NCBI GenBank assembly: GCA_003210775.1
Contig: QCUI01000013.1
Span: 1-37,957 of the forward strand
Length of the DNA: 37,957 bases
Reading direction: 5' to 3'
DNA from: Synechococcus sp. AG-679-A04
GTDB taxonomy: Bacteria; Cyanobacteriota; Cyanobacteriia; PCC-6307; Cyanobiaceae
Part shown: positions 17,384 through 24,518 of the stretch, one piece after another
Layout: each line of letters starts with the position of its first letter
How positions within the stretch are numbered: position 1 is the first letter of the stretch
Notes under the pieces: model-generated
The model's input: only the letters and a program-made list of their open reading frames with translations
The model's database searches: none
Told to the model about the DNA's origin: nothing
Made by a program: the position numbers and the translations under genes

Positions 17384-18367
17384 TTAGCAGGCGCAGCTTG
17401 GCACTTCTGCAAGCCAGTCGCAGGGTAATTGTTCTCCCTGGAAGACGAAGATCTTGTCTGTAGTTGGATATTGGGCGTTATAAAGTCCAAGAAAATCTTC
17501 GAACTCATCCCAGCCCCATTGGCCAAAAATATCAGTAATGCCGCATTTGTTGGCCTTTGACTCAGGAGCCAGCTGCCCGCCCAGGCAATTGTCGTCAGAA
17601 CGAGAGATTGCAAATACGGGTGCTGTTCCAGGCCCTGGAAGGTCCGAGGCCTTGGCGATTGTTTTGCCTGACTCGACAAGGTTGTAGAATGCTTGAAATG
17701 CCTCTACGGGCTTATTCTTGTACTTGTTGAAGAGTTCATTCAGGCTGTTTTTCTGAGGGCCCTTCTTTTTCTGAGAATAGAATTCAAAACCATTAAGCAA
17801 GCTGCTCCCCCAGTTTGATTTTGGTTTCATCGTTGAGAGAATGGCAAATTCGTCGTACTTGACACCTGCATCGTTGAGAGCCGCTTTGAAATTGTTTGTG
17901 TACTCAAGGGCGTTGGCAGCAACGACTTTATTCTCACCATCTACTGCAAGCATTAAGGGTTCGTTGGGCTTAAACTTTGCCAAAGTTTCTGCCATTGCTT
18001 GAAACTTTTTGGTGTCATTAACAGGGTCTTTGCCGCTTTGGTAGCCAACGTCAATCCCAACCTTTAATTTTGGCTCAGCTTTCTCGATGAATTTGTGGAT
18101 CCAGTCCACTCCATTGATGGGAAGTGTTGAGCTGTCGTCAGCGAAGATGATAGAAATGCCAACCGTTTTAAAGTTATTATGGTTGGCAAAATTGATAATT
18201 GAATCCGTGTATTTTTCCCACTCTTGGTCGTTAAAGAGTTTGCTTGTGGAGTTGGTTGTTGCCTTGTAGCTCTCATGCCAAAGAATGAGGTCTGCGGATG
18301 GAGCGGGAATGTCCCAGTCCAGGAGAAGATGTTTGTAGAGGTTGTATTGATTTGTTGTTTCCTTCAT
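17384..18367 (-). CDS. AT-rich orphan gene, unknown function (possible TIM-barrel-like protein)
   Basis: I do not recognise this 327-residue protein. The ATG at 18367 is preferred; the frame extends to a TTG at 18397, which has no better ribosome-binding site. There is no signal peptide or membrane helix. Regularly spaced hydrophobic beta strands, each followed by helices (KTVGISIIFADD, LKVGIDVGYQ, LMLAVDGENK, YDEFAILSTM, APVFAISRSDD), suggest an alpha/beta barrel, perhaps hydrolase-like, but I see no catalytic signature. The last 70 residues hold six of the cysteines, ending in SCAC. It is rich in Lys, Asn and AAA/ATT-type codons, unlike its GC-rich neighbours, which suggests recent transfer or weak selection. 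It is isolated, next to the window's longest gene-free stretch. Confidence 0.75.
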   Translation of the reverse strand: MKETTNQYNLYKHLLLDWDIPAPSADLILWHESYKATTNSTSKLFNDQEWEKYTDSIINFANHNNFKTVGISIIFADDSSTLPINGVDWIHKFIEKAEPKLKVGIDVGYQSGKDPVNDTKKFQAMAETLAKFKPNEPLMLAVDGENKVVAANALEYTNNFKAALNDAGVKYDEFAILSTMKPKSNWGSSLLNGFEFYSQKKKGPQKNSLNELFNKYKNKPVEAFQAFYNLVESGKTIAKASDLPGPGTAPVFAISRSDDNCLGGQLAPESKANKCGITDIFGQWGWDEFEDFLGLYNAQYPTTDKIFVFQGEQLPCDWLAEVPSCAC

Positions 18368-18506
18368 TGGAAAATTCAGGTTAATTTTTTTTAGCAATCG
18401 CCAGCTTTGGAGTCAGGCAATTTGTGATTTTCTTTCCTTTTGTCTAAAGACGTTTTTGGCGGAAAAATCAGTAGGTGCCTACATTGGAATTTGAGTCAAT
18501 TTGATT

Positions 18507-19235
18507 GTGCTGGAGCTTCATCAGTTTCGTCACTCGGCCTTCTGCCTCAAGGTGCGGATGGCGTTGCAAGCCAAGGGACTCAGTTATCGCGAGGTTGAAG
18601 TCACCCCTGGCATCGGTCAGATTTCACTCTTCCGGCTTTCCGGTCAGCGGCAAGTCCCCGTTCTTGTGGATGGGGATGACGTGGTGGCTGATTCAAGTGC
18701 CATCTGCCGTCACCTCGAGCTGTTAGGTCCCGAGCCTGCTCTGATCCCAGCTGATCCCCGCCAGCGTGCCCAGATGCAGCTCATTGAAGACTGGGCCGAC
18801 ACCACCCTGGCCTCTGCGGTCAGGGCTGCGCTTGTTCAGGCGGCTGCGGATAATGCTGAGCTGCGGGATGTGCTGCTTCCGGATGATGTCCCTTCACCGG
18901 TACGCCAGGTGATGTCGACTCTCCCAGGAGGTTGGCTTAGCAGCCTCGGTGAATTGCTCGGTCAGGAGCAGCGAGCCTCGATGCTCAGCAGCCTGTGTGC
19001 CGTGGCCGACGGTCTGGATCTCAACGGTTGCCTGGTTGGTGACACCATCAGCCTTGCGGATCTTGCAGTTGCTGCCCAATTGTCGCTGCTGCGTTTTCCT
19101 GCTTCCGCAGGAGAATTACTTGCCGGGAGAGGAGTCCCAGGGATCAGTGATCATCCTCGTCTCCAGGATCTGTTTCGCTGGCGTGATCAACTCGAGACCC
19201 GACTGATCAACCTTCATCCAGCTCCAGTGGTCTGA
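18507..19235 (+). CDS. Glutathione S-transferase family protein
   Basis: The protein has 242 residues. The N-terminal thioredoxin-like domain shows LHQFRHSAFCLKVRMAL, with Cys in the active-site helix position, then GQRQVPVLVDGDDVVADSSAICRHLE, which contains the cis-Pro and the glutathione-binding Asp-Ser pair. An all-helical C-terminal domain follows. It would conjugate or reduce substrates using glutathione in the cytoplasm. The first possible codon is TTG at 18501, but GTG at 18507 gives the family-like start M-LELHQF. It is divergent from the orphan gene, and a small palindrome (18471-18482) lies 25 bases upstream. The coding end overlaps the exported protein gene by 29 bases. Confidence 0.85.
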   Translation: MLELHQFRHSAFCLKVRMALQAKGLSYREVEVTPGIGQISLFRLSGQRQVPVLVDGDDVVADSSAICRHLELLGPEPALIPADPRQRAQMQLIEDWADTTLASAVRAALVQAAADNAELRDVLLPDDVPSPVRQVMSTLPGGWLSSLGELLGQEQRASMLSSLCAVADGLDLNGCLVGDTISLADLAVAAQLSLLRFPASAGELLAGRGVPGISDHPRLQDLFRWRDQLETRLINLHPAPVV

Positions 19236-19917
19236 GCGTCAGCTTGAAACTGCTGTTGCGTCCCGCCAGTGTCTGGTCAGTCTTCAGGCCCGGTCCTGCG
19301 TGGCTCACCTGGCGCTGATCGGCGCAGATGTCCTGTCCACACCGCACGTAGTGCGTGAGGGTCTCAATCCTGCTCAAGCGCGGCGCGCCAGGTCCATGCA
19401 GGATCTGCAGAACCAGCTCATCACTGAAGAAATCGGAGGCGGCTTTCGGACTCGTCTCCCGACGGCCAATCACAGTGGTCTCAAGCAGTACATCGTCTCG
19501 AAACCTCGCAAGCTGACGGTTCACTTGGTTGGGGTCCTGTTCGACCGACAGCAATTGCTCACCTAGCAGCGCCTTCCCGACTGCAGCAGCGTTGAAGGGG
19601 CGGTCACCGATGAGTTCGCTGCGACGGTTGCGCAGGAAATGAACCTCATGCACGAGGGGCCGATCGTTGGGAATGGGCTGGCCTGAATCATCCAGTGCCT
19701 CACTGGTCACTTGCCATGTCCCTGCAAACCAGTCTGGATAGATCAGGTCTTGTTTGTTGCGTGGTCGGGGCAGAGGTGCCGGCAGGGACCATTGCGGCCA
19801 GCTTTCGAAGCGCTGCTCAAGGAAGTGGAAGCCGCGATCACTGGCCGCGGCGGCGGACTGGACTGCCACAAGCTGCAGCAGCATGGTGATCAGCAGTGTC
19901 AACAACGGTTTTGCCAT
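19207..19917 (-). CDS. Exported cyanobacterial protein, unknown function
   Basis: This 236-residue protein begins with a clear Sec signal peptide (KPLLTLLITMLLQLVAVQSAAAA, cleavage near residue 24). The mature part is polar with IYPDWFAGTWQVTSEAL, a lipocalin-like opening in which GTW precedes a beta-barrel, and several later strands such as FRDDVLLETTVIGRR. I believe it belongs to a conserved cyanobacterial and plastid lumen family (DUF6816-like), but cannot confirm this. It is probably periplasmic or in the thylakoid lumen. The ATG shares two bases with the ATG of the divergent crr7-like gene, and the 3' end overlaps the GST gene by 29 bases, so nearly every control element lies in neighbouring coding sequence. 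Confidence 0.78.
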   Translation of the reverse strand: MAKPLLTLLITMLLQLVAVQSAAAASDRGFHFLEQRFESWPQWSLPAPLPRPRNKQDLIYPDWFAGTWQVTSEALDDSGQPIPNDRPLVHEVHFLRNRRSELIGDRPFNAAAVGKALLGEQLLSVEQDPNQVNRQLARFRDDVLLETTVIGRRETSPKAASDFFSDELVLQILHGPGAPRLSRIETLTHYVRCGQDICADQRQVSHAGPGLKTDQTLAGRNSSFKLTLRPLELDEG

Positions 19918-20179
19918 GTCCGACCCTCTGATTCGATCCCTTGATCACTACGTGGTGCTGGTGCCAGGCGAACCCGAACAGTTGCTGACTGCGGCCGACA
20001 CCCTGACATGGCTTGCAGGCCGACTGCAGGCTCTTGACCCCTGGCCCTTAGATCTCAGCGGTTGCGAGAGCCCGGAGCAGGCGGCAATTCGCCTTCTGGA
20101 TACAGCCTGTGAACTGGAGATTTCGCCTGGCATCGCTCTGCAGTGGTACGCGGTGCGTCTTGATCCACCCGGCTCCTGA
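19916..20179 (+). CDS. Chlororespiratory reduction 7 (CRR7) family protein
   Basis: This 87-residue protein has LDHYVVLVPGEPEQLLTAA at the start and ends with LLDTACELEISPGIALQWYAVRLD, the conserved core of the CRR7 family. In chloroplasts CRR7 is required to accumulate the NDH complex. A matching role in NDH-1 assembly or stability here is an inference, supported by ndhO elsewhere in the window. The frame is open far upstream, but the ATG at 19916 begins exactly at the family N-terminus; the extension would be antisense to the neighbour and is unlike any protein. The start shares a CATG with the divergent exported-protein gene. The stop lies three bases from the aroK stop. Confidence 0.85.
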   Translation: MSDPLIRSLDHYVVLVPGEPEQLLTAADTLTWLAGRLQALDPWPLDLSGCESPEQAAIRLLDTACELEISPGIALQWYAVRLDPPGS

Positions 20180-20182
20180 CCC

Positions 20183-20758
20183 TCATTCCGGTCGTTGTTT
20201 TGGTGGATCCTTGATCAGCTCCGGCAGCAGCTGAATGATCCCGTCTGCAACGACGTCGGCTGGTTCGGATTCGATCACCACTGTGAGATCGGCCTCGTCG
20301 TACAGAGGGCGTCGCTGCGTGAGAATCTCGTCAAGGGTTTCGGCAGGATCTTCCGTCATTAGCAGCGGCCGCTGAGTTGCGTCGTTCTGCAGGCGTTGCA
20401 GGAGCTGACGGCGTTCGACATCGAGCCAGATCACAATGCCCTGGTGCATCATTCCCCAGTTTTCGGTGCGGGTGACAACCCCACCGCCGGTGGCAACAAC
20501 AAGCGAATGACGTTCGCTGATGGACCTCATCACCTGCGTTTCAAGGGTGCGGAATTCCTCTTCACCATCACGTTCAAAGATTTCGGAAATTGTGCAGCCG
20601 GCTACTTGCTCGATCACCGCATCCGCATCGACGAATCCATACCCCAACCTTTCCGCCAGAGGCCTGCCGGTGCTGGTTTTGCCGCAGCCCATCATGCCCA
20701 CCAGAAAGAGACTGCGTCCTCCCAGACGCTGCCTCAGGGTTGGAGTGGTCTCCGCCAT
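20183..20758 (-). CDS. aroK: Shikimate kinase
   Basis: This 191-residue P-loop kinase phosphorylates shikimate in the aromatic amino-acid pathway. The Walker A motif GMMGCGKTST (21-30), the substrate-binding DADAVIE with its Asp pair, EEEFRTLE, the glycine loop VATGGGVV (near 90) and the RPLL lid region (near 130) are all intact. The ATG at 20758 gives a short N-terminal extension before the kinase core, common in cyanobacteria. The gene is convergent with the crr7-like gene (three-base gap) and divergent from the pterin synthase gene (51 bases). Confidence 0.95.
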   Translation of the reverse strand: MAETTPTLRQRLGGRSLFLVGMMGCGKTSTGRPLAERLGYGFVDADAVIEQVAGCTISEIFERDGEEEFRTLETQVMRSISERHSLVVATGGGVVTRTENWGMMHQGIVIWLDVERRQLLQRLQNDATQRPLLMTEDPAETLDEILTQRRPLYDEADLTVVIESEPADVVADGIIQLLPELIKDPPKQRPE

Positions 20759-20809
20759 GACTCGGAATTACAGCTAGCTCATTAGGATGCCTCTTGGCCG
20801 GACCGTCAC

Positions 20810-21730
20810 ATGACTGAAAAGAAGTCAATTGAACGTCACGGTCGCGGACGTGGCTGCGTCATCACCCGACGGGCTTGTTTCAGTGCAAGTCACCGCTATT
20901 GGTTGCCTGAATTGTCCGCTGATGACAATGCCGCCCGCTTCGGGCCCTGTGCATTGGCTCCTGGGCACGGTCACAACTATGAGCTGATCGTTTCGATGGC
21001 CGGTGGCCTTGATTCACATGGCATGGTGCTCAATCTCTCAGAGGTGAAGCACGCCATCCGCAGCGAGGTGACCGGTCAGCTCGACTTTCGCTTCCTCAAC
21101 GACGCCTGGCCCGAGTTCGATGTGTCGAAGCCGGAGGGTTGCCTGCCCACCACCGAGGCCATCGTCCGGCAGATCTGGGCTCGTCTGAGTCCTCATCTGC
21201 CCATCACGGCATTGCGCCTCTACGAACAACCAGGCCTCTGGGCCGACTATCTCGGACATCCCATGGACGCCTTCCTCACGATTCGCACTCATTTCGCTGC
21301 TGCCCATCGCCTGGCAAGACCTGAGCTCAGTCAGGAGGAAAACGAGCGCATTTATGGGAAGTGCGCACGTCCCCACGGTCACGGTCACAATTATCTGGTG
21401 GATGTCACGGTGCGAGGCCCCATCGATCCCCGCTCAGGCATGATCTGCGATCTGTCCGCGCTGCAACGCCTTGTAGACGACCTTGTGGTTGAGCCGTTTG
21501 ATCACACATTCCTCAACAAGGATGTGCCCTTCTTCGCTGAATGCGTTCCCACCGCAGAGAATATTGCGCTGCATATCGCAGACCGTCTGTCGTCTCCCAT
21601 CAAGGCGATTGGTGCCAGTCTCCACAAGGTGCGCCTGCAGGAAAGCCCCAACAACGCGGCTGAGGTTTATGCCGAACTCCCCCAACTGGAAATGACTCCT
21701 TCGACTCTTGAGGCGGCGGTTCCTGTCTGA
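20810..21730 (+). CDS. Tandem-domain 6-pyruvoyl/6-carboxytetrahydropterin synthase family protein
   Basis: This 306-residue protein contains two copies of the PTPS/QueD fold. Domain 1 (about 15-145) has the FSASHRYW zinc His (H28), C47 and GHGHNY (H53/H55). Domain 2 (about 155-295) has FAAAHRL (H166), KCARPHGHGHNY (C185, H191/H193) and the catalytic PFDHTFLN pair D231-H232. In domain 1 the matching pair reads LDFRFLN: the His is replaced by Phe at 93, so this half may be catalytically impaired. Products could feed queuosine or a pterin such as the pterin glycosides of cyanobacteria; sequence cannot decide. The ATG at 20810 is the only good start. The next gene begins inside or just after its end. 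Confidence 0.88.
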   Translation: MTEKKSIERHGRGRGCVITRRACFSASHRYWLPELSADDNAARFGPCALAPGHGHNYELIVSMAGGLDSHGMVLNLSEVKHAIRSEVTGQLDFRFLNDAWPEFDVSKPEGCLPTTEAIVRQIWARLSPHLPITALRLYEQPGLWADYLGHPMDAFLTIRTHFAAAHRLARPELSQEENERIYGKCARPHGHGHNYLVDVTVRGPIDPRSGMICDLSALQRLVDDLVVEPFDHTFLNKDVPFFAECVPTAENIALHIADRLSSPIKAIGASLHKVRLQESPNNAAEVYAELPQLEMTPSTLEAAVPV

Positions 21731-22412
21731 ATCCCCCTCATTGGTTGAGCAACCCACGGTTCGTTTGGTGCTCGCTGTCAGTCTCGATGGTCGTCTTGCA
21801 CCGCCGACTGGAGGAGCAGCTCAGCTGGGTGGATTGGGCGATCGTCGTGTCCTTGAAGAGTCGCTCGCTTGGAGTGATGCTGCCCTGATCGGGGCGGGCA
21901 CACTCAGGGCCCATCACTCCAGTTGTGTGATCCGTGATTGGGATCTGCTGAACGAACGTCGAGCTCAGGGGCGCTCGCCTCAGCCGGCAGCGTTGGTGGT
22001 GAGTCGTCAGGCTGGATTTCCTCTGGAGTGGCCCTTTTTTCAACAGCCATTCGAACGCCATCTGCTGTCTGCATGCGATGGGTCTGCTCCTGGCTTTCTC
22101 TCATCGTGTCGGCTGTCGTCCCGTTGGAGCGAAACGCTGATTGATCTGGCCACCAAGGGCTGGTGCCGGTTGGTCTTGCTGGGTGGCGCTGTCTTGACTC
22201 ACTCTTTGCTGTCCCAAGATGCGGTTGATGAGCTGCAACTGACCCTGAGTCCCCGAATTTTGGGTGGATCCTTCCATTGGTTGCTGCAGGCGGAGACTCC
22301 ATTACCAGCGTCGCTCGCGTCTTCGCAGGCGTGGAGTTTGGTGGATGCCCGTTCCCTGGGAGACAATGAACTCCTGGTGTACTACCGACGTAATCGCTCG
22401 ATCAATTCCTGA
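21708..22412 (+). CDS. RibD C-terminal (dihydrofolate-reductase-like) family protein
   Basis: The protein has up to 234 residues and is related to the reductase half of riboflavin-synthesis RibD. It shows VRLVLAVSLDGRLAPP, AALIGAGTLRAHHSS (substrate/NADPH loop), LVLLGGAVLTHSLL and VDELQLTLSPRILGG. The deaminase half is absent, so it is a stand-alone reductase, perhaps acting on a pteridine or pyrimidine. No ATG lies before the conserved core: the TTG at 21708 (overlapping the previous gene by 23 bases) or the TTG at 21741 must be used. The 21741 start would fit a compact protein. Neighbourhood with the pterin synthase makes a pteridine substrate attractive. Its end overlaps the next minus-strand gene by 31 bases. 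Confidence 0.82.
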   Translation: MRRRFLSESPSLVEQPTVRLVLAVSLDGRLAPPTGGAAQLGGLGDRRVLEESLAWSDAALIGAGTLRAHHSSCVIRDWDLLNERRAQGRSPQPAALVVSRQAGFPLEWPFFQQPFERHLLSACDGSAPGFLSSCRLSSRWSETLIDLATKGWCRLVLLGGAVLTHSLLSQDAVDELQLTLSPRILGGSFHWLLQAETPLPASLASSQAWSLVDARSLGDNELLVYYRRNRSINS

Positions 22413-22846
22413 ACGGGAATCTGATTCAGCCTGGATTGTGGAAGGCCAGTCAGGGATGCCAGGCAACGTTGAATCACTACATTTGCGTCGTCGCCGACCC
22501 TGCCTCTCAGCAGTTCCGTCAGCACTCCCAGCTCCCTGCCACTGCGGCTTGTTTCTCTGATCAGACACTCACTCACAGGGCGGGCCAGCTTCCGGCAAGG
22601 CTCCTCGACGGTGCTGTTTAACCAGCTTTTCGGAGCGATCTCGGCTGCAACGCCATCCAGAGCCTGTTCAGCCAGCTGACGGCATTCGCTCACAAGCCGG
22701 CGTTCGATCCGTGGTTGCAACAGTTGAATCAAAGGCTGGAACAACCCCGCCTTGGCGGTTTGATGAACGGAGCTCATCTCCAGAAGTAGAGGAGAGAGCA
22801 ATAGACCTGTGATCCATCTCAGGTTGTGCTGAGACCATCTAGGCAT
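22382..22846 (-). CDS. Exported small protein, unknown function
   Basis: I do not recognise this 154-residue protein. The N-terminus (PRWSQHNLRWITGLLLSPLLLEMSS) looks like a signal peptide or a single anchor, ending near residue 33. The rest is helical and rich in Leu, Arg and Glu, with five cysteines, for example in SECRQLAEQ, EEPCRKLA, SECLIRE and QRCLASL. It is probably periplasmic or membrane-attached. Its 3' end is antisense to the last 31 bases of the RibD-like gene, and it is divergent from the FemAB-like gene with 85 bases between starts. That the frame is intact and fills the available space supports it as a real gene. Confidence 0.65.
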   Translation of the reverse strand: MPRWSQHNLRWITGLLLSPLLLEMSSVHQTAKAGLFQPLIQLLQPRIERRLVSECRQLAEQALDGVAAEIAPKSWLNSTVEEPCRKLARPVSECLIRETSRSGRELGVLTELLRGRVGDDANVVIQRCLASLTGLPQSRLNQIPVQELIERLRR

Positions 22847-22931
22847 GACCCCGGCCCAAACGCGTCTTCATTTTCTCCTCTTGCGGTTTCGCTGGTTAGT
22901 GTCGTTGCCGAGTCGTTTCAATTAGCCCTGG

Positions 22932-24113
22932 ATGGCATCGCTCACGGCTCGTTGGCATCGCAGCATCCATGAGATCCCGCAGTCGCAATGGGAGGCGTTG
23001 CTCGCAGAGCATGCGAACCCTTTCTATCGCTGGTCTTGGTTGGAGGCTCTGGAGAACTCAGGCAGTGTGGCTCCGGATCAGGGCTGGCAGCCACTGCACC
23101 TATCGCTTTGGAGGGGTGAAGAAAGCCTGATTGCAGTAGCTCCTCTCTATCTCAAGGGACACAGCTACGGCGAATTCATCTTTGATCAATCGTTCGCCCG
23201 CCTGGCAGGTGATCTCGGACTCCGCTACTACCCCAAGCTGATCGGGATGAGTCCCGTCAGCCCTGTTCAGGGGTATCGCTTTCACATCCATCCGGATGAA
23301 AATGCTCAGGACATCACGGTCATGATGCTTCGGCTGATTGATGAGTTCGCCGCTCGCAATAACATTCTCAGCTGTAACTTTCTCTACGTGGATCCTCTCT
23401 GGCAGCCCTTGGCGGAGGCTGCGGGTTGTGCGGGATGGGTGAATCACCAGAGCCTCTGGTCTGCGGAAGGGCAAAAGGATTTTTCCGACTATCTCGCTGG
23501 CTTCAATGCCAATCAGAGGCGCAACATCAAGCGCGAACGCAAGGCGGTGAGCCAGGCAGGACTGGTCGTAACGCCCCTAACCGGCTCAGCACTCACGCCT
23601 GAGCTGCTGGTGCGCATGCATTCCTTTTATGAGCAGCATTGCGCCCGTTGGGGCCCTTGGGGAAGCAAATATCTTCAAGGCTCATTCTTTGAGCGACTGG
23701 TTGACCCCGCATTGGCCCAGCATGTGGTGCTGTTTAGTGCCCATCGAGGAGATCCCTTTGAACCTGTGGCGATGTCCCTTTGCGTCCAGGACGATTGCCA
23801 TCTCTGGGGGCGTTACTGGGGGAGTGAGGAAGACATCGATTGTCTTCATTTTGAGGTCTGTTATTACGCGCCGATCGAGTGGGCCCTGCAGCAGGGACTG
23901 CACAGCTTTGATCCAGGGGCGGGTGGCAGTCACAAGCGCAGACGAGGTTTTGTGGCTCAAGCTCGGACCAGCCTTCATCGCTGGTATGACCCGAGTATGG
24001 ATGGACTGATCCGTTCCTGGCTGACCAGGGCGAATGGTCTGATGGCGGAGGAGATCGAGGCCATCAACGCCGAGCTTCCCTTTCGCACCAAGCCGCCTGA
24101 ATTGATGGTCTGA
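22932..24113 (+). CDS. FemAB/GNAT-like protein (PF04339, DUF482)
   Basis: This 393-residue protein belongs to the family once called DUF482, described as peptidoglycan-biosynthesis-like and built on a double GNAT fold like FemAB. Visible marks are NPFYRWSWLEALE near the start, YGEFIFDQSFA, YYPKLIGMSPVSPVQG, FNANQRRNIKRERKAV and the C-terminal LHFEVCYYAPIEWAL followed by FDPGAGGSHKRRRGF. Those segments are strongly conserved across bacteria. It presumably transfers an acyl or aminoacyl group, but the substrate is not known. The ATG at 22932 is well placed. The DUF4346 gene starts 24 bases later and is probably cotranscribed. Confidence 0.9.
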   Translation: MASLTARWHRSIHEIPQSQWEALLAEHANPFYRWSWLEALENSGSVAPDQGWQPLHLSLWRGEESLIAVAPLYLKGHSYGEFIFDQSFARLAGDLGLRYYPKLIGMSPVSPVQGYRFHIHPDENAQDITVMMLRLIDEFAARNNILSCNFLYVDPLWQPLAEAAGCAGWVNHQSLWSAEGQKDFSDYLAGFNANQRRNIKRERKAVSQAGLVVTPLTGSALTPELLVRMHSFYEQHCARWGPWGSKYLQGSFFERLVDPALAQHVVLFSAHRGDPFEPVAMSLCVQDDCHLWGRYWGSEEDIDCLHFEVCYYAPIEWALQQGLHSFDPGAGGSHKRRRGFVAQARTSLHRWYDPSMDGLIRSWLTRANGLMAEEIEAINAELPFRTKPPELMV

Positions 24114-24125
24114 GGCGATCATTTG

Positions 24126-24130
24126 TAAGG
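24126..24130 (+). promoter_or_regulatory. Ribosome-binding site choosing the DUF4346 start
   Basis: TAAGG is seven bases before the third of three consecutive start codons (ATG 24138) and four or one before the others, which favours the third. Clear Shine-Dalgarno sites are rare in this window. Confidence 0.5.
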
Positions 24131-24137
24131 TGTGATG

Positions 24138-24512
24138 ATGGCAGAAGGCACTTCCTCACTTGACGACCAGCTTTCGCAGCGGTTCATCGAGCTTGATCCA
24201 TCTGGTTATTTCTTGATCAAGCTGGATGCTGAGACCGGTGAGCTCGTTGCAGAGCACTACAGCAATGAAGTGGACGAGCGAGGCCGTGCCCTCGATCCGG
24301 AAACTGGAGAAGTTCTGTCCTGCCGCGGCGGTGGTCCGCGGTTGCCGAGTCAATGCTTCCGGGGCAGAACCGCCAAGGAGCTAGGTATTGCTCTGACCGA
24401 AGCTGATGGCGCACTCCCTGTCAGCCGCCTTGATCATGCCCTGTACCTAGGCAGGGAGCTTCAAAAAGCCGAAGCCTGCTTGAAAGCAGGACTTCCATAC
24501 AGTCAGGATTGA
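24138..24512 (+). CDS. DUF4346 domain protein
   Basis: This 124-residue protein carries the DUF4346 core, LSQRFIELDPSGYFLIKLD, followed by ETGELVAEHYSNEVDERG and the C-terminal DHALYLGRELQKAEACL. The family is mostly cyanobacterial and of unknown role; in some genomes the domain is attached to folate or pterin-related proteins. Three start codons lie in a row (GTG 24132, ATG 24135, ATG 24138). TAAGG at 24126-24130 is best spaced, seven bases, for the ATG at 24138. The gene ends six bases before the end of the radical SAM gene on the other strand, leaving no room for a separate terminator. Confidence 0.82.
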   Translation: MAEGTSSLDDQLSQRFIELDPSGYFLIKLDAETGELVAEHYSNEVDERGRALDPETGEVLSCRGGGPRLPSQCFRGRTAKELGIALTEADGALPVSRLDHALYLGRELQKAEACLKAGLPYSQD

Positions 24513-24518
24513 ATCAGC

